Assembly (NCBI GenBank): GCA_026224775.1
Contig: JAMFRP010000006.1
Span: forward strand, 124,001 to 188,000
DNA length: 64,000 nt
Reading direction: 5' to 3'
From: Bacteroidota bacterium
GTDB taxonomy: Bacteria > Bacteroidota > Bacteroidia > Sphingobacteriales > Sphingobacteriaceae
Shown: one piece after another, positions 34,228-45,700 of the stretch
Numbering within the stretch: position 1 is the first letter of the stretch
Layout of the letters: each line of letters begins with the position of its first letter
The notes under the pieces: generated by a model
The model's database searches: none
Seen by the model: the letters and a program-made list of their open reading frames with translations, nothing else
What the model was told of the DNA's origin: nothing
Position numbers and translations under genes: made by a program

Positions 34228-35466
34228 ATGGCGCTTAATTATATCTGGGTATTCTTCTTTTTGATCGCTTTTGGAATCGGACTGGTTAAGTTGATTTTTT
34301 TTGGCGATACCGAGATTTTTAGGCTGATGGCAGATGGCACCTTAGATTCAGCCAAATCTGCTGTGATGGATATCGCGCTGCCATTGGTCGGCATTATGTC
34401 ATTATGGTTGGGTATTATGCGCATTGGCGAGAAAGCCGGAGCTGTAAATTTCTTATCCAGAATTGTAGGTCCATTTTTTAACAAGCTTTTTCCTGAAGTA
34501 CCTAAAAATCACCCCGCTATAGGCCAAATGATGTTGAACTTTTCGGCTAATTTATTAGGCTTGGATAACGCAGCTACCCCACTGGGCTTAAAGGCTATGA
34601 GTGATTTACAGGAGCTTAATCAGGATAAGGAAACCGCCTCCAATTCGCAGATCATGTTTTTGGTGTTACATGCTTCGGGGCTTACTATTTTGCCTATTGC
34701 AATTATAGCACAGCGAGCAATTTTCCATTCTAAAGATCCAACGGATATTTTTATACCCTGTATTGTTGCTACTTATGTAGCTACAGTTGCTGGTTTGATT
34801 GTTGTATCCATCAAACAAAAAATAAATCTTTTTGATAAGGTTGTTTTAAGCTGGCTACTGGGCATAAGTGCGTTTTTAGGTTTGTTGATATGGTATTTTA
34901 CAGCATTCTTGAATAAGTCGCAGATTAGTACATTTTCAGGCGTATTCAGTAATATGATGTATCTGGGTATACCGGTTATTTTTATTTTGGGCGGATTACG
35001 CAAAAAAATAAATGTATTTGAAGCTTTTATTGAAGGTGCGAAAGAAGGTTTTGAAATATCAGTCAAAATAATGCCTTATTTGGTGGGTTTGCTGGTAGCG
35101 GTAAGCTTATTTCGTACCAGCGGTGCTTTAACTTATTTGGGTGATGGTTTTAAATGGTTTTTTAGCCATTTTAATATGGATACCCGTTTTGTTGATGTAT
35201 TACCGATTGCTTTACTGCGACCATTGAGCGGTTCAGGTGCCAGGGCATTGATGCTGGATAACTTGAAAATTCATGGGCCGGATAGCTTTATAGGGCATAT
35301 GTCGAGTGTTTTATATGGTACTGCTGATACCACGTTTTACATTGTCGCCTTATATTTCGGTGCGGTTAATATTAAAAAAACACGATACACTGTACCAGCA
35401 ATGCTCATTGCTGATTTTGCAGGAATTATTACAGCAATATTAATTTCTTATCTATTTTTTGGTTAA
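34228..35466 (+). CDS. Nucleoside-recognition (SpmA/SpmB) membrane protein
   Basis: 412 residues with about 10 membrane segments and two gate-like 'nucleoside recognition' domains in tandem, as in fused spore-maturation proteins SpmA and SpmB. Landmarks are GLDNAATPLGLKAM in the first half and RPLSGSGARALM with YGTADTTFYIVALYFGAV in the second. In non-sporulating Bacteroidota the protein is common, with no established substrate. Its role is presumably transport or export of a small molecule. Confidence 0.85.
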   Translation: MALNYIWVFFFLIAFGIGLVKLIFFGDTEIFRLMADGTLDSAKSAVMDIALPLVGIMSLWLGIMRIGEKAGAVNFLSRIVGPFFNKLFPEVPKNHPAIGQMMLNFSANLLGLDNAATPLGLKAMSDLQELNQDKETASNSQIMFLVLHASGLTILPIAIIAQRAIFHSKDPTDIFIPCIVATYVATVAGLIVVSIKQKINLFDKVVLSWLLGISAFLGLLIWYFTAFLNKSQISTFSGVFSNMMYLGIPVIFILGGLRKKINVFEAFIEGAKEGFEISVKIMPYLVGLLVAVSLFRTSGALTYLGDGFKWFFSHFNMDTRFVDVLPIALLRPLSGSGARALMLDNLKIHGPDSFIGHMSSVLYGTADTTFYIVALYFGAVNIKKTRYTVPAMLIADFAGIITAILISYLFFG

Positions 35467-35641
35467 ACTGACAGGTAATCCTGCAGCAGAAAATTTTAAC
35501 TAATCATTAAATTTTCGCAACAAGAATACATTCTCTTTCGTATAAAAGGCCACTGATAAATAGCAACATACGATATGTTTATGCATTGCTATTTTTATTG
35601 ATAAGCGAAGACTAATTTTTAGCTGAAGCCGGTGTAAGTTG

Positions 35642-38600
35642 ATGAATAGGATTTTTATCAAAAGTGTATTTCTTGTTATACCCCTATTGTTTGCATTTAC
35701 CTCATTAATTGCGCAAACAGTTACTGTTGGTAGTGTTGATCCGGGTCCGTATGGTAGCGGTTCAACTATTGCAGTACCGTTCCATGTAAATGATGCCTCA
35801 GGATGTATACAGCAGGATAACGTGTATAACCTGTATTTATGCGATGCATCGGGTAACCCATTACCAGGCCCCGCTGTTGATACCATCAGGAATTTTTATG
35901 GTACCTTTTTTAATTATACAGTTCCGGCGGGTTTAGCACCGGGAACATATACTTTTTTGATCCAATCATCTGATCCGGCGGTAAGCAGCAACGTGTCAAA
36001 TACGTTTACGGTTACGGCAACCGCGGGAGGAACAGCTTCGGTAACCTGCTCATCAACACAAATTGATAACGCTACTTATCCCCAGGTATTCGGATCATGC
36101 AGCGGCACCAATAACATGCCGTATAATTTTACCAATACTTCATCAAATGGCTCAGCTGCCACAGTTACCTTTTTAAATGAATCGACACAAACAACCGAGG
36201 TTAGCAATGCCAGTTTAGCGCCGGATTATACTTTTACAGCTAAAACTGCCAATTATACTGTAACCGTGAAGGCTGTAAATGGCAGTAATATTGTAAGTAC
36301 CTACGCTTATCAACTGATAAACAACGTTGTAAACGTAACCCTGGGGGCTACAGGTAACCCATCAGTTTGCCTTGTTAACGGGCAGGCACCCCTTACTTAT
36401 AACGTTGATGTATCATCGGCTACCGGTATACAAAATAATTATCCGGGTGACTTATATACATTTAACTGGGGAGATGGTACCAGCAGTACTTATACCCTCT
36501 GCCAAATATTGGCATTCAATGGGCAGATTACGCATATATATACTAAATCATCATGCGGGATTACCTCCAATAGCAGGGTAAATTCATTTGAAATAGATTT
36601 TCAGGCAACAAATTTATATTGCGGAAATATCGGTTCAGCACCTACCAACTACGCAAGGGTATTTCAACAGCCTATAACTAGCTTTACCGGGCCTAAGTTT
36701 GCCTGTACAGGTACCGCTACCTCGTTCATAAATACTTCGCAACCGGGGCCTAACCCTAACGCAACTACAAGCAATTGTACTGAAAACCCAAATGCTTTAT
36801 ATCAATGGTCGGTAGATGGTGTTGTTAAGGAGAGCGATTATCATATAGCTAATAATTTTGTTACCACACTTACCGAAGGTACCCACACGATATCACTTCA
36901 TTTGGAAAACCCTAATACCGCATGTACGCCGAATGATTCAACAATAACTATTTGTGTACAAAATCCACCTAAACCAAGCTTTACTATAACACAAAAAAAT
37001 ATTTGCATAGGTGACGGGCCTATAACACCAACAAACACATCTGTTATTGATTCAACCTGCAACAATCAAAATACTTATAAATGGACTGTGACGCCATCTG
37101 CAGGTGTCACTTATAACGCCAGCAGCGCCCAACCTGCAATAACATTTACTAAATCGGGGATATACACAGTTGGCATGTCGGTAACAACGGTTAGCTGCGG
37201 AACGGTTGTTGCATCTGCAGTTGATACTATTGTAGTAAACACAACTCCGGTAGCAACTTTATCCGCTGATTTTTCTACATGTGGAAATAACCAGACGTTA
37301 AGTTTTGATTCCGTAACTACACGACAAACTTATACCATTTTAAGCGGCACAACACAACCGCAGGCGAATACCTATACATGGAACGTTACAGGCGGCGCAT
37401 TTAGCTATGCTGCCGGATATACCCAGAATAGCAAATACCCTCATATTATTTTTAATGATTATGCTACTTACACTATTACAGTAACACAGCAAAACAATTG
37501 CGGATCAACCACATCGGCACCACAGCATATTACATTTCAGCAAGCCCCTACTGTTGTTGCAGGCAACGATACTACCATTTGCGCGGGTACATCGGCTCTT
37601 TTAAGAGGCAAAATTACCGGGAGCGGATTGCTTAGTTATAAATGGATAGGTGGCAACGGCACTTATACGCCTAGTCCCGATTCATTAAACACAACTTATA
37701 CTCCATCCGCTGCTGAAGTTAGCGCCGGGCATGTAACCATTACTTTGCAAGCCACCACATCGGTAGCCGCGCCTTGTAATTTGGTAAACAACAGTCTGAT
37801 CATCACTATAACCCCAACTGGAAAGATCACCAGTGCACTCAATAAAACTATTTGCACTAATCAAGAGCTAAATTACCAGATCACATCAAGCAGTTCCCCG
37901 AGCACTTACACCTGGACAGCACAACTTATATCAGGGTCGGCAAGCGGCTTTTCGGCATCGGGCACCAGTAGTAAGATTACCGACTCGCTCATCAACACTG
38001 ATCCTACGGCGAGCACAAATGCTGTTATCGCTTATACTATCACCCCTATCAGCAGTTTGGGGTGTGTCGGAACGCCATCAACCTTAAATGTTACGGTAAC
38101 ACCGCTACCAATTCTTACGGCTACTGCAGCAAACCCGCTTATATGCAGTAACCAGCCTGCCAATATTACCTTAACAACAAAACTTAGCGGTGCAACTTAC
38201 ACCTGGACAAGTACTGCACCGACAAACATCACCGGTAACTCAAACCAAACCACCACTGTAAATACAGCTGAAATAAAAGACTTGTTGGTTAATAACGGCA
38301 CGACCCCGGCAATCGTTACTTATGTTATTACCCCTCTTAGTAGTAGTGGTTGCCAGGGTGCACCTATAACGGTGTCTATAACCGTACAACCCTTGCCCGT
38401 AACTGCTTACGCGGGTCCGGATGCAGCTATATGCGGTATTAGCACCTATACACTTCAAGGTAATTCACCGGGGTTTGGAAGTGGTAAATGGACTGTAATT
38501 TCAGGTAGTAACGTTACTTTCACTAATGATACCATACCTAATACAACTGTAAACGGCCTTGTTGGCGGAAATATTTACCAATTTCAGTGGACAATTACGG

Positions 38601-40846
38601 CTGCGCCGGGATGTCAGTCGCAAAATACAGTAACTATAACTGTTAATCAAGCCACTGTTCCGGGTGTAACAAGTTCGACAAATCCAACAACCGTTTGCGC
38701 GAATAGTAACAGTGGATTAATATCGCTTACGGGCCAAACCGGAAAGGTATTACACTGGCAAAAATCGATAGATAATGGTGTAACTTTTCAAACCATCACT
38801 CCAATAAATACTACAAACTCACTTATATATAATAACTTAACTCAAACCACAAAATACGAGGCTGTGGTACAAAATGCCAGTTGCGATATCTTAACATCTA
38901 CCCCTATTACCATTACGGTAAACCAGCCCGCACCAACATCAATTGCCGGTAAGGATACAGCACTTTGCAGCGCAACCAGCTATCAGTTAAACGGCAATAA
39001 CCCGGGCACCTTCGCGGCAGCGTGGAGGCAAACTTCGGGGCCAGCGGTAGCTTTGGCCGATTCAACGAATTATCAAACCGTTGTAAGCGGTTTACAAGGC
39101 GGCAACGTTTATACATTTACCTGGGTGATAAAAGGCGTATCGCCATGCTCTGATAGCCAGTCGCAGGTTAATATTACCGACAATGCCGATGTAATAGCAA
39201 GTTTTACGGATAATGTTATTAACTCATGCGGTTCACAAACGGTTACCTTTACAAATACATCAAACAATCAATCCGGGGCTTCATTTTTATGGAATTTTGG
39301 TGATGGGACAACATCAACCTCGGCAAGTCCACAGCATTTTTTTAAAGAAACAACAGATGGTACTGATACTGCTTATGTAGTATCAGTAAGCGTAATAAGT
39401 AACTGTAAGCAACGTCCGCTGGTTTATGATACCGTACACATCAAATCCGACAAGGTAATAGCCGCGATTCTACCGCAACAAACAACAGGGTGCGCACCGT
39501 TCACTTTAGATGTACGAAACGTTTCGCCGGGCAACAACATATCGTACAAATTTTATTTATATAGCGGCAATACATTAGTGCAGGAAATAGATAAAACGGA
39601 CAAAACCGATGCCATATTTACCTCCATTAATGTAAACACGCCTACACAATATGCCGTGTATATGACAGCAGTTGGACCTTGCGGCACATCGGCGACAACT
39701 AATAATATACCAATAGTAGTTTCTCCGCCAACAGTAACCCCGCAAATGTATATCTTAAACAATGTACTTTCCGGTTGCGTACCGTTGAGTGTATCATTTG
39801 TAAATAATTCAAACGGTGGCAGTTTTTATCATTATAATATTTATGATGCTAACGGAAATTTAATTGAACAACCAGTTGCGGGCACTGCTAATTTATCTTA
39901 CATATTTACTAACCCGGGCAGTTATTCAGTAAGCATAACGGCGGCAAACGATTGTTCGCCACAAGGCATTGAATCAGCAAGAACAGCTGTTACGGTTTAT
40001 CCTGTCCCGCAACCGGCGTTTGCGGCAAGTGCCGATTGTGCTGCCACGGTATCTTTTTTAAATACCACTACCCAAAACGGTACTACCCCACTCGGATCAT
40101 TAAGTTATACCTGGAATTTTGGTGACGGATCGACACCGGAGTATAGCTTTACTCCCAAACCGCATCATTATGATTTTAAGAAATCGCCATTTACGGTTAC
40201 GTTAACGGCAACTAATACGGTTAGCGGTTGTGCTGATTCAACAGTACAAACTATAAATGTGAATGCCCCTTTAATTGCGCAGTTTACCGAACAACCTGAT
40301 AGTGTAGTTACTATACCCAACTATGAGTTCTCGTTTATTGATCAAAGTACAGGTCCGCCATCTGGCTGGGCATGGGATTTTGGTGATGGTACAACCTCTA
40401 CAACCCGAAACCCCTCGCATCGTTATTCTGACACTGGTTACTACCAGGTAAAGCTGATCATTACCAATAATGGATTATGCAACAGTGAGGTTACACATAT
40501 TGTAAGAGTTACCGGTACACCTGGCCAACTATTTTTACCCAACGCCTTTATGCCAACCGGTTCCGCTTATGACTTGCGGTTATTTATGGCTAAAGGCGCA
40601 GGTATTAAAACATGGGAGCTACAAATATTCAATAATTACGGGCAATTGCTTTGGGAAACCAATAAACTTGATAGCAAGGGATCGCCGGTTGAGGGTTGGG
40701 ATGGCACATTCAGAGGTGTATTGATGCAGCAAGGGGCATATATATGGCAGGCATCGGCCACTTTTATAAACGGGTCGGTTTGGAAGGGGATGTCCTACAA
40801 TAATTCTTTACCCAAAAGAACGGGAACAGTTAATTTAATAAGATGA
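35642..40846 (+). CDS. Large PKD-repeat protein with CHU_C/gliding-motility C-terminal domain
   Basis: 1,734 residues from ATG 35642 (TTG directly before it). A signal peptide of about 24 residues (ending SLIAQ) is followed by many Ig/PKD-like modules; WNFGDGTTSTSASPQ, WNFGDGSTPEYSF and WDFGDGTTSTTRNPS are clear PKD cores. Two modules of about 105 residues near the middle repeat the pattern AGxDxAxC...YxLxGNxPG...GLxGGNxYxFxW. The last 95 residues (LFLPNAFMPTGSAYDLRLF ... GVLMQQGAYIWQASATF) are the CHU_C type B sorting domain that directs T9SS secretion. The protein should be a surface adhesin related to SprB. The next gene overlaps its stop (ATGA). Confidence 0.92.
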   Translation: MNRIFIKSVFLVIPLLFAFTSLIAQTVTVGSVDPGPYGSGSTIAVPFHVNDASGCIQQDNVYNLYLCDASGNPLPGPAVDTIRNFYGTFFNYTVPAGLAPGTYTFLIQSSDPAVSSNVSNTFTVTATAGGTASVTCSSTQIDNATYPQVFGSCSGTNNMPYNFTNTSSNGSAATVTFLNESTQTTEVSNASLAPDYTFTAKTANYTVTVKAVNGSNIVSTYAYQLINNVVNVTLGATGNPSVCLVNGQAPLTYNVDVSSATGIQNNYPGDLYTFNWGDGTSSTYTLCQILAFNGQITHIYTKSSCGITSNSRVNSFEIDFQATNLYCGNIGSAPTNYARVFQQPITSFTGPKFACTGTATSFINTSQPGPNPNATTSNCTENPNALYQWSVDGVVKESDYHIANNFVTTLTEGTHTISLHLENPNTACTPNDSTITICVQNPPKPSFTITQKNICIGDGPITPTNTSVIDSTCNNQNTYKWTVTPSAGVTYNASSAQPAITFTKSGIYTVGMSVTTVSCGTVVASAVDTIVVNTTPVATLSADFSTCGNNQTLSFDSVTTRQTYTILSGTTQPQANTYTWNVTGGAFSYAAGYTQNSKYPHIIFNDYATYTITVTQQNNCGSTTSAPQHITFQQAPTVVAGNDTTICAGTSALLRGKITGSGLLSYKWIGGNGTYTPSPDSLNTTYTPSAAEVSAGHVTITLQATTSVAAPCNLVNNSLIITITPTGKITSALNKTICTNQELNYQITSSSSPSTYTWTAQLISGSASGFSASGTSSKITDSLINTDPTASTNAVIAYTITPISSLGCVGTPSTLNVTVTPLPILTATAANPLICSNQPANITLTTKLSGATYTWTSTAPTNITGNSNQTTTVNTAEIKDLLVNNGTTPAIVTYVITPLSSSGCQGAPITVSITVQPLPVTAYAGPDAAICGISTYTLQGNSPGFGSGKWTVISGSNVTFTNDTIPNTTVNGLVGGNIYQFQWTITAAPGCQSQNTVTITVNQATVPGVTSSTNPTTVCANSNSGLISLTGQTGKVLHWQKSIDNGVTFQTITPINTTNSLIYNNLTQTTKYEAVVQNASCDILTSTPITITVNQPAPTSIAGKDTALCSATSYQLNGNNPGTFAAAWRQTSGPAVALADSTNYQTVVSGLQGGNVYTFTWVIKGVSPCSDSQSQVNITDNADVIASFTDNVINSCGSQTVTFTNTSNNQSGASFLWNFGDGTTSTSASPQHFFKETTDGTDTAYVVSVSVISNCKQRPLVYDTVHIKSDKVIAAILPQQTTGCAPFTLDVRNVSPGNNISYKFYLYSGNTLVQEIDKTDKTDAIFTSINVNTPTQYAVYMTAVGPCGTSATTNNIPIVVSPPTVTPQMYILNNVLSGCVPLSVSFVNNSNGGSFYHYNIYDANGNLIEQPVAGTANLSYIFTNPGSYSVSITAANDCSPQGIESARTAVTVYPVPQPAFAASADCAATVSFLNTTTQNGTTPLGSLSYTWNFGDGSTPEYSFTPKPHHYDFKKSPFTVTLTATNTVSGCADSTVQTINVNAPLIAQFTEQPDSVVTIPNYEFSFIDQSTGPPSGWAWDFGDGTTSTTRNPSHRYSDTGYYQVKLIITNNGLCNSEVTHIVRVTGTPGQLFLPNAFMPTGSAYDLRLFMAKGAGIKTWELQIFNNYGQLLWETNKLDSKGSPVEGWDGTFRGVLMQQGAYIWQASATFINGSVWKGMSYNNSLPKRTGTVNLIR

Positions 40847-41886
40847 TGGATTTGAGAAAGCGATATATATATTATTTTATTATTGTTTTGCTATTTGCAG
40901 GATTTAATGCCCGTGGGCAGGATCACTTGTATTCGCAATATTTTAATGCCCCGGTGTATCTAAACCCGGCTTTAAATGGCCAGTTTCAGGGTGATTTTAG
41001 GGCGAATTTTAATTATCGTACACAATACACCACGTCTGGTAGTCCGTCCAATTATTTTACCGCCGAGATGGATTATAATATTCCTCAATTTGGTGGCGGC
41101 GTAGGCTTAATGTTTAACCGAAGCAGCGAGGGTGGCCAATTTTTGAATACAAATAGCATAGCAGGCATATACTCGTATAGTGTGGGGTCTGATGATTATA
41201 TACTATCGTTCGGGATACAGGCGGGTGTTGGCAACAGGAATATTGATTACAGTAAGTTGGTATTTGATGACCAAATAGATCCGCAACTCGGGATAATTCC
41301 GGGTGCTTCGTCAGCGGCAGATGCTTTAGCATTTAACAATAAATATTATTTTGATACCGGTGCCGGGATTAACCTGGTGATCGGAAATTTTATGGTTGGC
41401 GGGGCAACGCAGCATCTTAACAGCCCTAATGATTCATTTACAGGCGTACCCGTTAAACTACCATTCCGTACTACGGCCTATATGACATACCGGCTGGACC
41501 TGGACCCTGATGAGAATATGACCGATGATGAGAAATCCTATTTAATCCCCTCTGTAGTGTATTACAGGCAATCTTCGTCACAGTCAACAGCTGCAGGGCT
41601 TGAATATAAGCACCGCAGTGTAAGCGCCGGGTTAATGTATCGTTCTGGCGGGCAAAGTGGCCCGAGCGCGCTTGTACTATCGCTTGTGTTTGATCTGTTC
41701 GTAAACAGAGACTCGGGAGAGAAATTCAGATTGGGAGTAAGCCATGATGCGCAAGTTTCAGGTCTGGGTTACGGCGGCACAAGCGGCAGCAGCGAAGGAA
41801 GTTTAAATTATCAAACCGTAAACCCTAATCGTGTGGACACACCTCCTAAATTTGAGGGTAGTACACATTGTTATGATTTTTATTAA
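40843..41886 (+). CDS. PorP/SprF family type IX secretion membrane protein
   Basis: 347 residues. A signal peptide (ending NARG) is followed by the family opening DHLYSQYFNAPVYLNPALNG and a series of amphipathic strands ending in an aromatic residue, consistent with an outer-membrane barrel. PorP/SprF proteins are typically paired with the T9SS substrate they attach to the cell surface. Here the start codon overlaps the adhesin stop by four bases, which supports that pairing. Either of two adjacent ATGs (40843 or 40846) could be used. Confidence 0.93.
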   Translation: MMDLRKRYIYYFIIVLLFAGFNARGQDHLYSQYFNAPVYLNPALNGQFQGDFRANFNYRTQYTTSGSPSNYFTAEMDYNIPQFGGGVGLMFNRSSEGGQFLNTNSIAGIYSYSVGSDDYILSFGIQAGVGNRNIDYSKLVFDDQIDPQLGIIPGASSAADALAFNNKYYFDTGAGINLVIGNFMVGGATQHLNSPNDSFTGVPVKLPFRTTAYMTYRLDLDPDENMTDDEKSYLIPSVVYYRQSSSQSTAAGLEYKHRSVSAGLMYRSGGQSGPSALVLSLVFDLFVNRDSGEKFRLGVSHDAQVSGLGYGGTSGSSEGSLNYQTVNPNRVDTPPKFEGSTHCYDFY

Positions 41887-41921
41887 TTTTATAAGATAAT
41901 AGTAGCCTTACAACAATTTTA

Positions 41922-42341
41922 ATGGAGCCGCAAAAGAATTATCTTGCTCAAAAAAAACAGAAGAAAAAATCAGCTGTAAAAGCGGTATGGATAATATTGG
42001 CTTTAGCGGTAATATTTATAGTGATAGTTGCCAGGTTTGCCTTATCGGGCGATAATGATATAAACACCTTATTTACTGGCATGCCATCAAGCAACGAGGT
42101 GTACAATATTGCTAAACAATTTGTACTGCCAACATTAAAAGGGAACGGCGCCAGCTTTTCTGAAGATGGTTATGAATATGGCAAGAAGACTGATTCCGTT
42201 TTTATTATACGTTCAGTTGTTGACACTAAAACCAGCGGTGGTGATCCTTTAAGAACAAACTTCGAAATAACATTAAAATACAAGGGTGGCCCAGTAGCTG
42301 ATGAAAGTAGCTGGGAGCTTTTAAATCTGAATGAAAATTAA
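41922..42341 (+). CDS. Single-pass membrane protein of unknown function
   Basis: 139 residues. A lysine-rich cytoplasmic start (KKQKKKSAVK) precedes one hydrophobic helix (VWIILALAVIFIVIVARFAL). The remainder is an extracytoplasmic domain with no motif I recognise. It follows the PorP/SprF gene by 35 bases and precedes a terminator, so it is the last gene of the adhesin operon. An accessory role in that surface system is possible but unproven. Confidence 0.7.
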   Translation: MEPQKNYLAQKKQKKKSAVKAVWIILALAVIFIVIVARFALSGDNDINTLFTGMPSSNEVYNIAKQFVLPTLKGNGASFSEDGYEYGKKTDSVFIIRSVVDTKTSGGDPLRTNFEITLKYKGGPVADESSWELLNLNEN

Positions 42342-42349
42342 AAAAAAAC

Positions 42350-42375
42350 AGACCGAAAGAATAATCTTCCGGTCT
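42350..42375 (+). terminator. Hairpin after the adhesin operon
   Basis: AGACCGAAAG pairs with CTTCCGGTCT (one mismatch) around a six-base loop, 8 bases past the stop of the small membrane protein. An A-rich run precedes it and an AT-rich tail follows. Confidence 0.65.
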
Positions 42376-42681
42376 ATTATCAATCACTCTAAACAACCAC
42401 TTCTAACCAAAAAGTAGTACTTATAGTATCTTAATTTAAGATTTGTAAACCTATTTGAAACCTCGTTCCTAAGACGCCCAAAATTACCAATTTATTGTAC
42501 GCGCGCACGTATACAATAGGTTTTTTACGTACGTTTGACAGTTGTTATTTTTTTATGCTATTTAGATAAATTCCACTCCTGCCCATACAACTAAAGCTTC
42601 ACACAACTACATGAATTATTTGGTCGAGAAGTTTAGTTTTTCATCAGTTATTTTGTGCAATAAAAAACTTAAGTATATAAA
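42376..42681. other. Intergenic stretch between convergent operons
   Basis: About 300 bases between two terminators and two converging gene ends, which is longer than needed. No open frame with a credible start was seen. Around 42491-42514 there is an ATTGTACG...CGTATACAAT inverted repeat with a GC-rich centre. A small RNA could lie here, but nothing identifies one. Confidence 0.4.
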
Positions 42682-42713
42682 AAGAGCCACTCCGATCGAA
42701 CGGAATGGCTCTT
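42682..42713 (-). terminator. Terminator of the second efflux operon
   Basis: AAGAGCCACTCCG pairs with CGGAATGGCTCTT (one mismatch) around ATCGAA, 18 bases past the RND stop. On the minus strand it is followed by a short T/A tract. Confidence 0.75.
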
Positions 42714-42731
42714 AAATTATGTAGCATAATA

Positions 42732-45700
42732 TTACGCTGGTTTAACTTCAGTTGTATCTTCTGTTTTACCTCTCCATTTATTTATCCTGGCTTTTAAATT
42801 ATATCTTATCAGATACATACAAGGTACAAGTATTAACGTGATTATAGTAGCAAAACCTAAACCAAATATCATTGTCCATGCTAACGGGCCCCAGAAGGCT
42901 ACGTTATCACCACCGAAGTGTATGTGAGGTTGGAAATGTGTGAACAGCCCCACAAAATCAATGTTAAAACCAACAGCTAATGGTATTAAACCCAAGATGG
43001 CTGATGTTGCTGTTAAAAGTACCGGCGTCATACGTGTATGGCCTGCTTCAACAACGGCATCATGAATACTTAAACCCTGCTCAAGAAGCATATCGGTAAA
43101 TTCAACCAGCAGGATACCATTACGTACCACCACCCCGGCTAAGGCAATGATACCTACCCCCGTCATTACTATTGATATAGTCATTTTAAAAATACTTACC
43201 CCTAATAGTACACCAATAATACTAAACAAAATCTCGCTTAATATAATAAGCGTTTTACCAACAGAGTTAAACTGGATCATCAGGATAATTAATATCAACC
43301 CAAATGAAGTAGCCAATGCACCTAATAAGAAGTTCATCGCTTCTGCCTGGTCTTCTTGTCCACCACCCATTTTAATGGTAATGTTATCCGGCTTTTTAAA
43401 GTTATTTATAGCACGTTGTATATTAGCATTTACCTCGTTTATATTGTATGGTTTAATAACATTTGAGCCCAGTGTAAGCACACGCCTTTGTTGCTTGTGC
43501 TTGATATTACTATAAGTAGTGGTGTAACGCACATCAGTAAATGCTGAGATAGGAACCTGGCGTATTATCCCTCCAGAACCCAAATCACGGTAGGTAATTT
43601 TCAGGTTCTTCAAGGCCTCAAGACTGCTGCGTTGATCCTCCTCGGCACGCACCATGATCTGATAGTTGTCCTCCTTTGTATTTCTAAAATCGGCTGCTTT
43701 ATAACCATATACAGCTGTAAATAAATTTTGGGTGATTTGGCTTGTACTGATACCCTCGCGATTCGCACGCTCACGATCAACATCAAACACAATTTCCGGT
43801 TTATCGCTCTGCACATCAGGAATCAGATTTTCTATTCCGGCAATATTTTGCTTGCCCAGGTAATTCTTTAACCTATCGCTTGTTTTTACTAACGAATCCA
43901 GATTATCACCTGCAATTTCAATACTAATATCTTTTTGTACCGGCGGGCCGCTATTTTCCTGAGCTACGGCTATTTTAGCTCCCGGTACTACACCTTGTAC
44001 TACGTTACGAATGTTGGCCATTACAGCCTTTGTATCCTTACCATTACGTTTGCCAAATTCCACAAAAGCAACAGTGATTTTTCCCTTATTTTCATAATCT
44101 CCCTGATCTTCATCAGATGGATCAGCTACAGATTTTGTAACGTTTGATATTATAGACGAAACAATATCCTTATCGGGTTCAACTACAGTGGCAACACGTT
44201 TTTCTAGTTTTTGAGTAACCTCATTAGTATACGCCTGGTCGGTACCGATTGGCATCGTGATATAAACATATACAAAGTTAGGATCGCCCGAAGGGAAGAA
44301 CTCTACTTTTGGCGACCTTGCGGCCATAAAGAATATGGTAAATATAAATAAACCGATAGTACCTAATAGTACCCAAACCGGCCCATGTACAGCACGTTCG
44401 AGCCATCTTGCATACCAATCCTTAAATCGTGGCCAAAGATTGTTTTGGAAGCTATCAATGGTTCTTAATAAAATAAAATGGTTTAACAGGTAAAGTATTA
44501 TTACCAATACCATAAAGTTACCGAAACCAACATTTATTAAGTAACCAACAACAGTTGCTATAGCCAGATAAATTAAAGAGCGTTGAAGCTTTTTATCAAA
44601 TTTTGGATGATCATGTTCACCTTCAATGTGCGGTTTCATAAAATCAACCGCGAATACCGGGTTAAATAAGTAAGCCACTACCAATGATGCCAATAGCGTA
44701 ATAATTAGCGTAATTGGCAGGAAGAACATAAAGTGACCTATTAAGCTATTCCAAAAAGCTAAAGGAACGAATGGTGCAAGAGTGGTCATGGTACCTGAGA
44801 ATACAGGTAAAAACACCTCGCCTGCGGCCATTTTAGCGGCTTGTTTTATTGGTATTGCTCCGTTGTTGAATATTCTGTGTGTGTTTTCAATTACCACAAT
44901 GGCATCATCCACCACAATACCCAAAGCGAGCAGGAAGGAGAATAGCACGATCATGTTTAAAGTGAACCCGATAGCAGGCATCACCAAAAAGGCAATGAAA
45001 CAGGATAGCGGTACCGATAGCGCAACAAATATGGCATTGGTACTACCCATAAAAAACATCAGGATAACAGTTACCAGTATAAACCCAATAACGATGGTGT
45101 TAATTAAATCGTTAAGAGTAGTACGGGTTTTATCGGATTGGTCGCCTGTTACAGTTATGTGCAAACCTTTAGGGAATACAGTTTTTTCTTTTTGGGCGAT
45201 TAGTGCATTGATCTTGTCAGAAGATTCAATCAAATTTTCGCCAGCGCGTTTACTTACATTTAGGGTAATAACGTTTTTAAAATCCTGGCTGTTAGGCGTT
45301 TTTAAGCGCGCATAACTTTCTTGTTCTAAAAACGAATCTTTTACTTGTGCAATGTCACGTAAGTAAATGGCCTGTCCTTTAGGGTTACGAATAACCATAG
45401 CTGCTACTTCATCAGCATTTTTGTAATCCTTTTTAATGTCGATACTGCGGCGTACGCCATCGGTTGTTACGGTACCTGCAGATGATATGATGTTCTCGTT
45501 ACCGATTGCCTGGGCAATATCATTAAAGCTAAGTTGAACTGCTGCCATTTTATTCATGTCAACATTTATCTGTATTTCAGGTGTTAAGGCACCAATCTCA
45601 TCAACTTTTGATATTTCTTTAAAGCTTTCAATATCATCCTTTAAATTGTCGGCATATTCCTTCAATTTTTTCAAATCATAATCGCCCGAAATATTCACAT

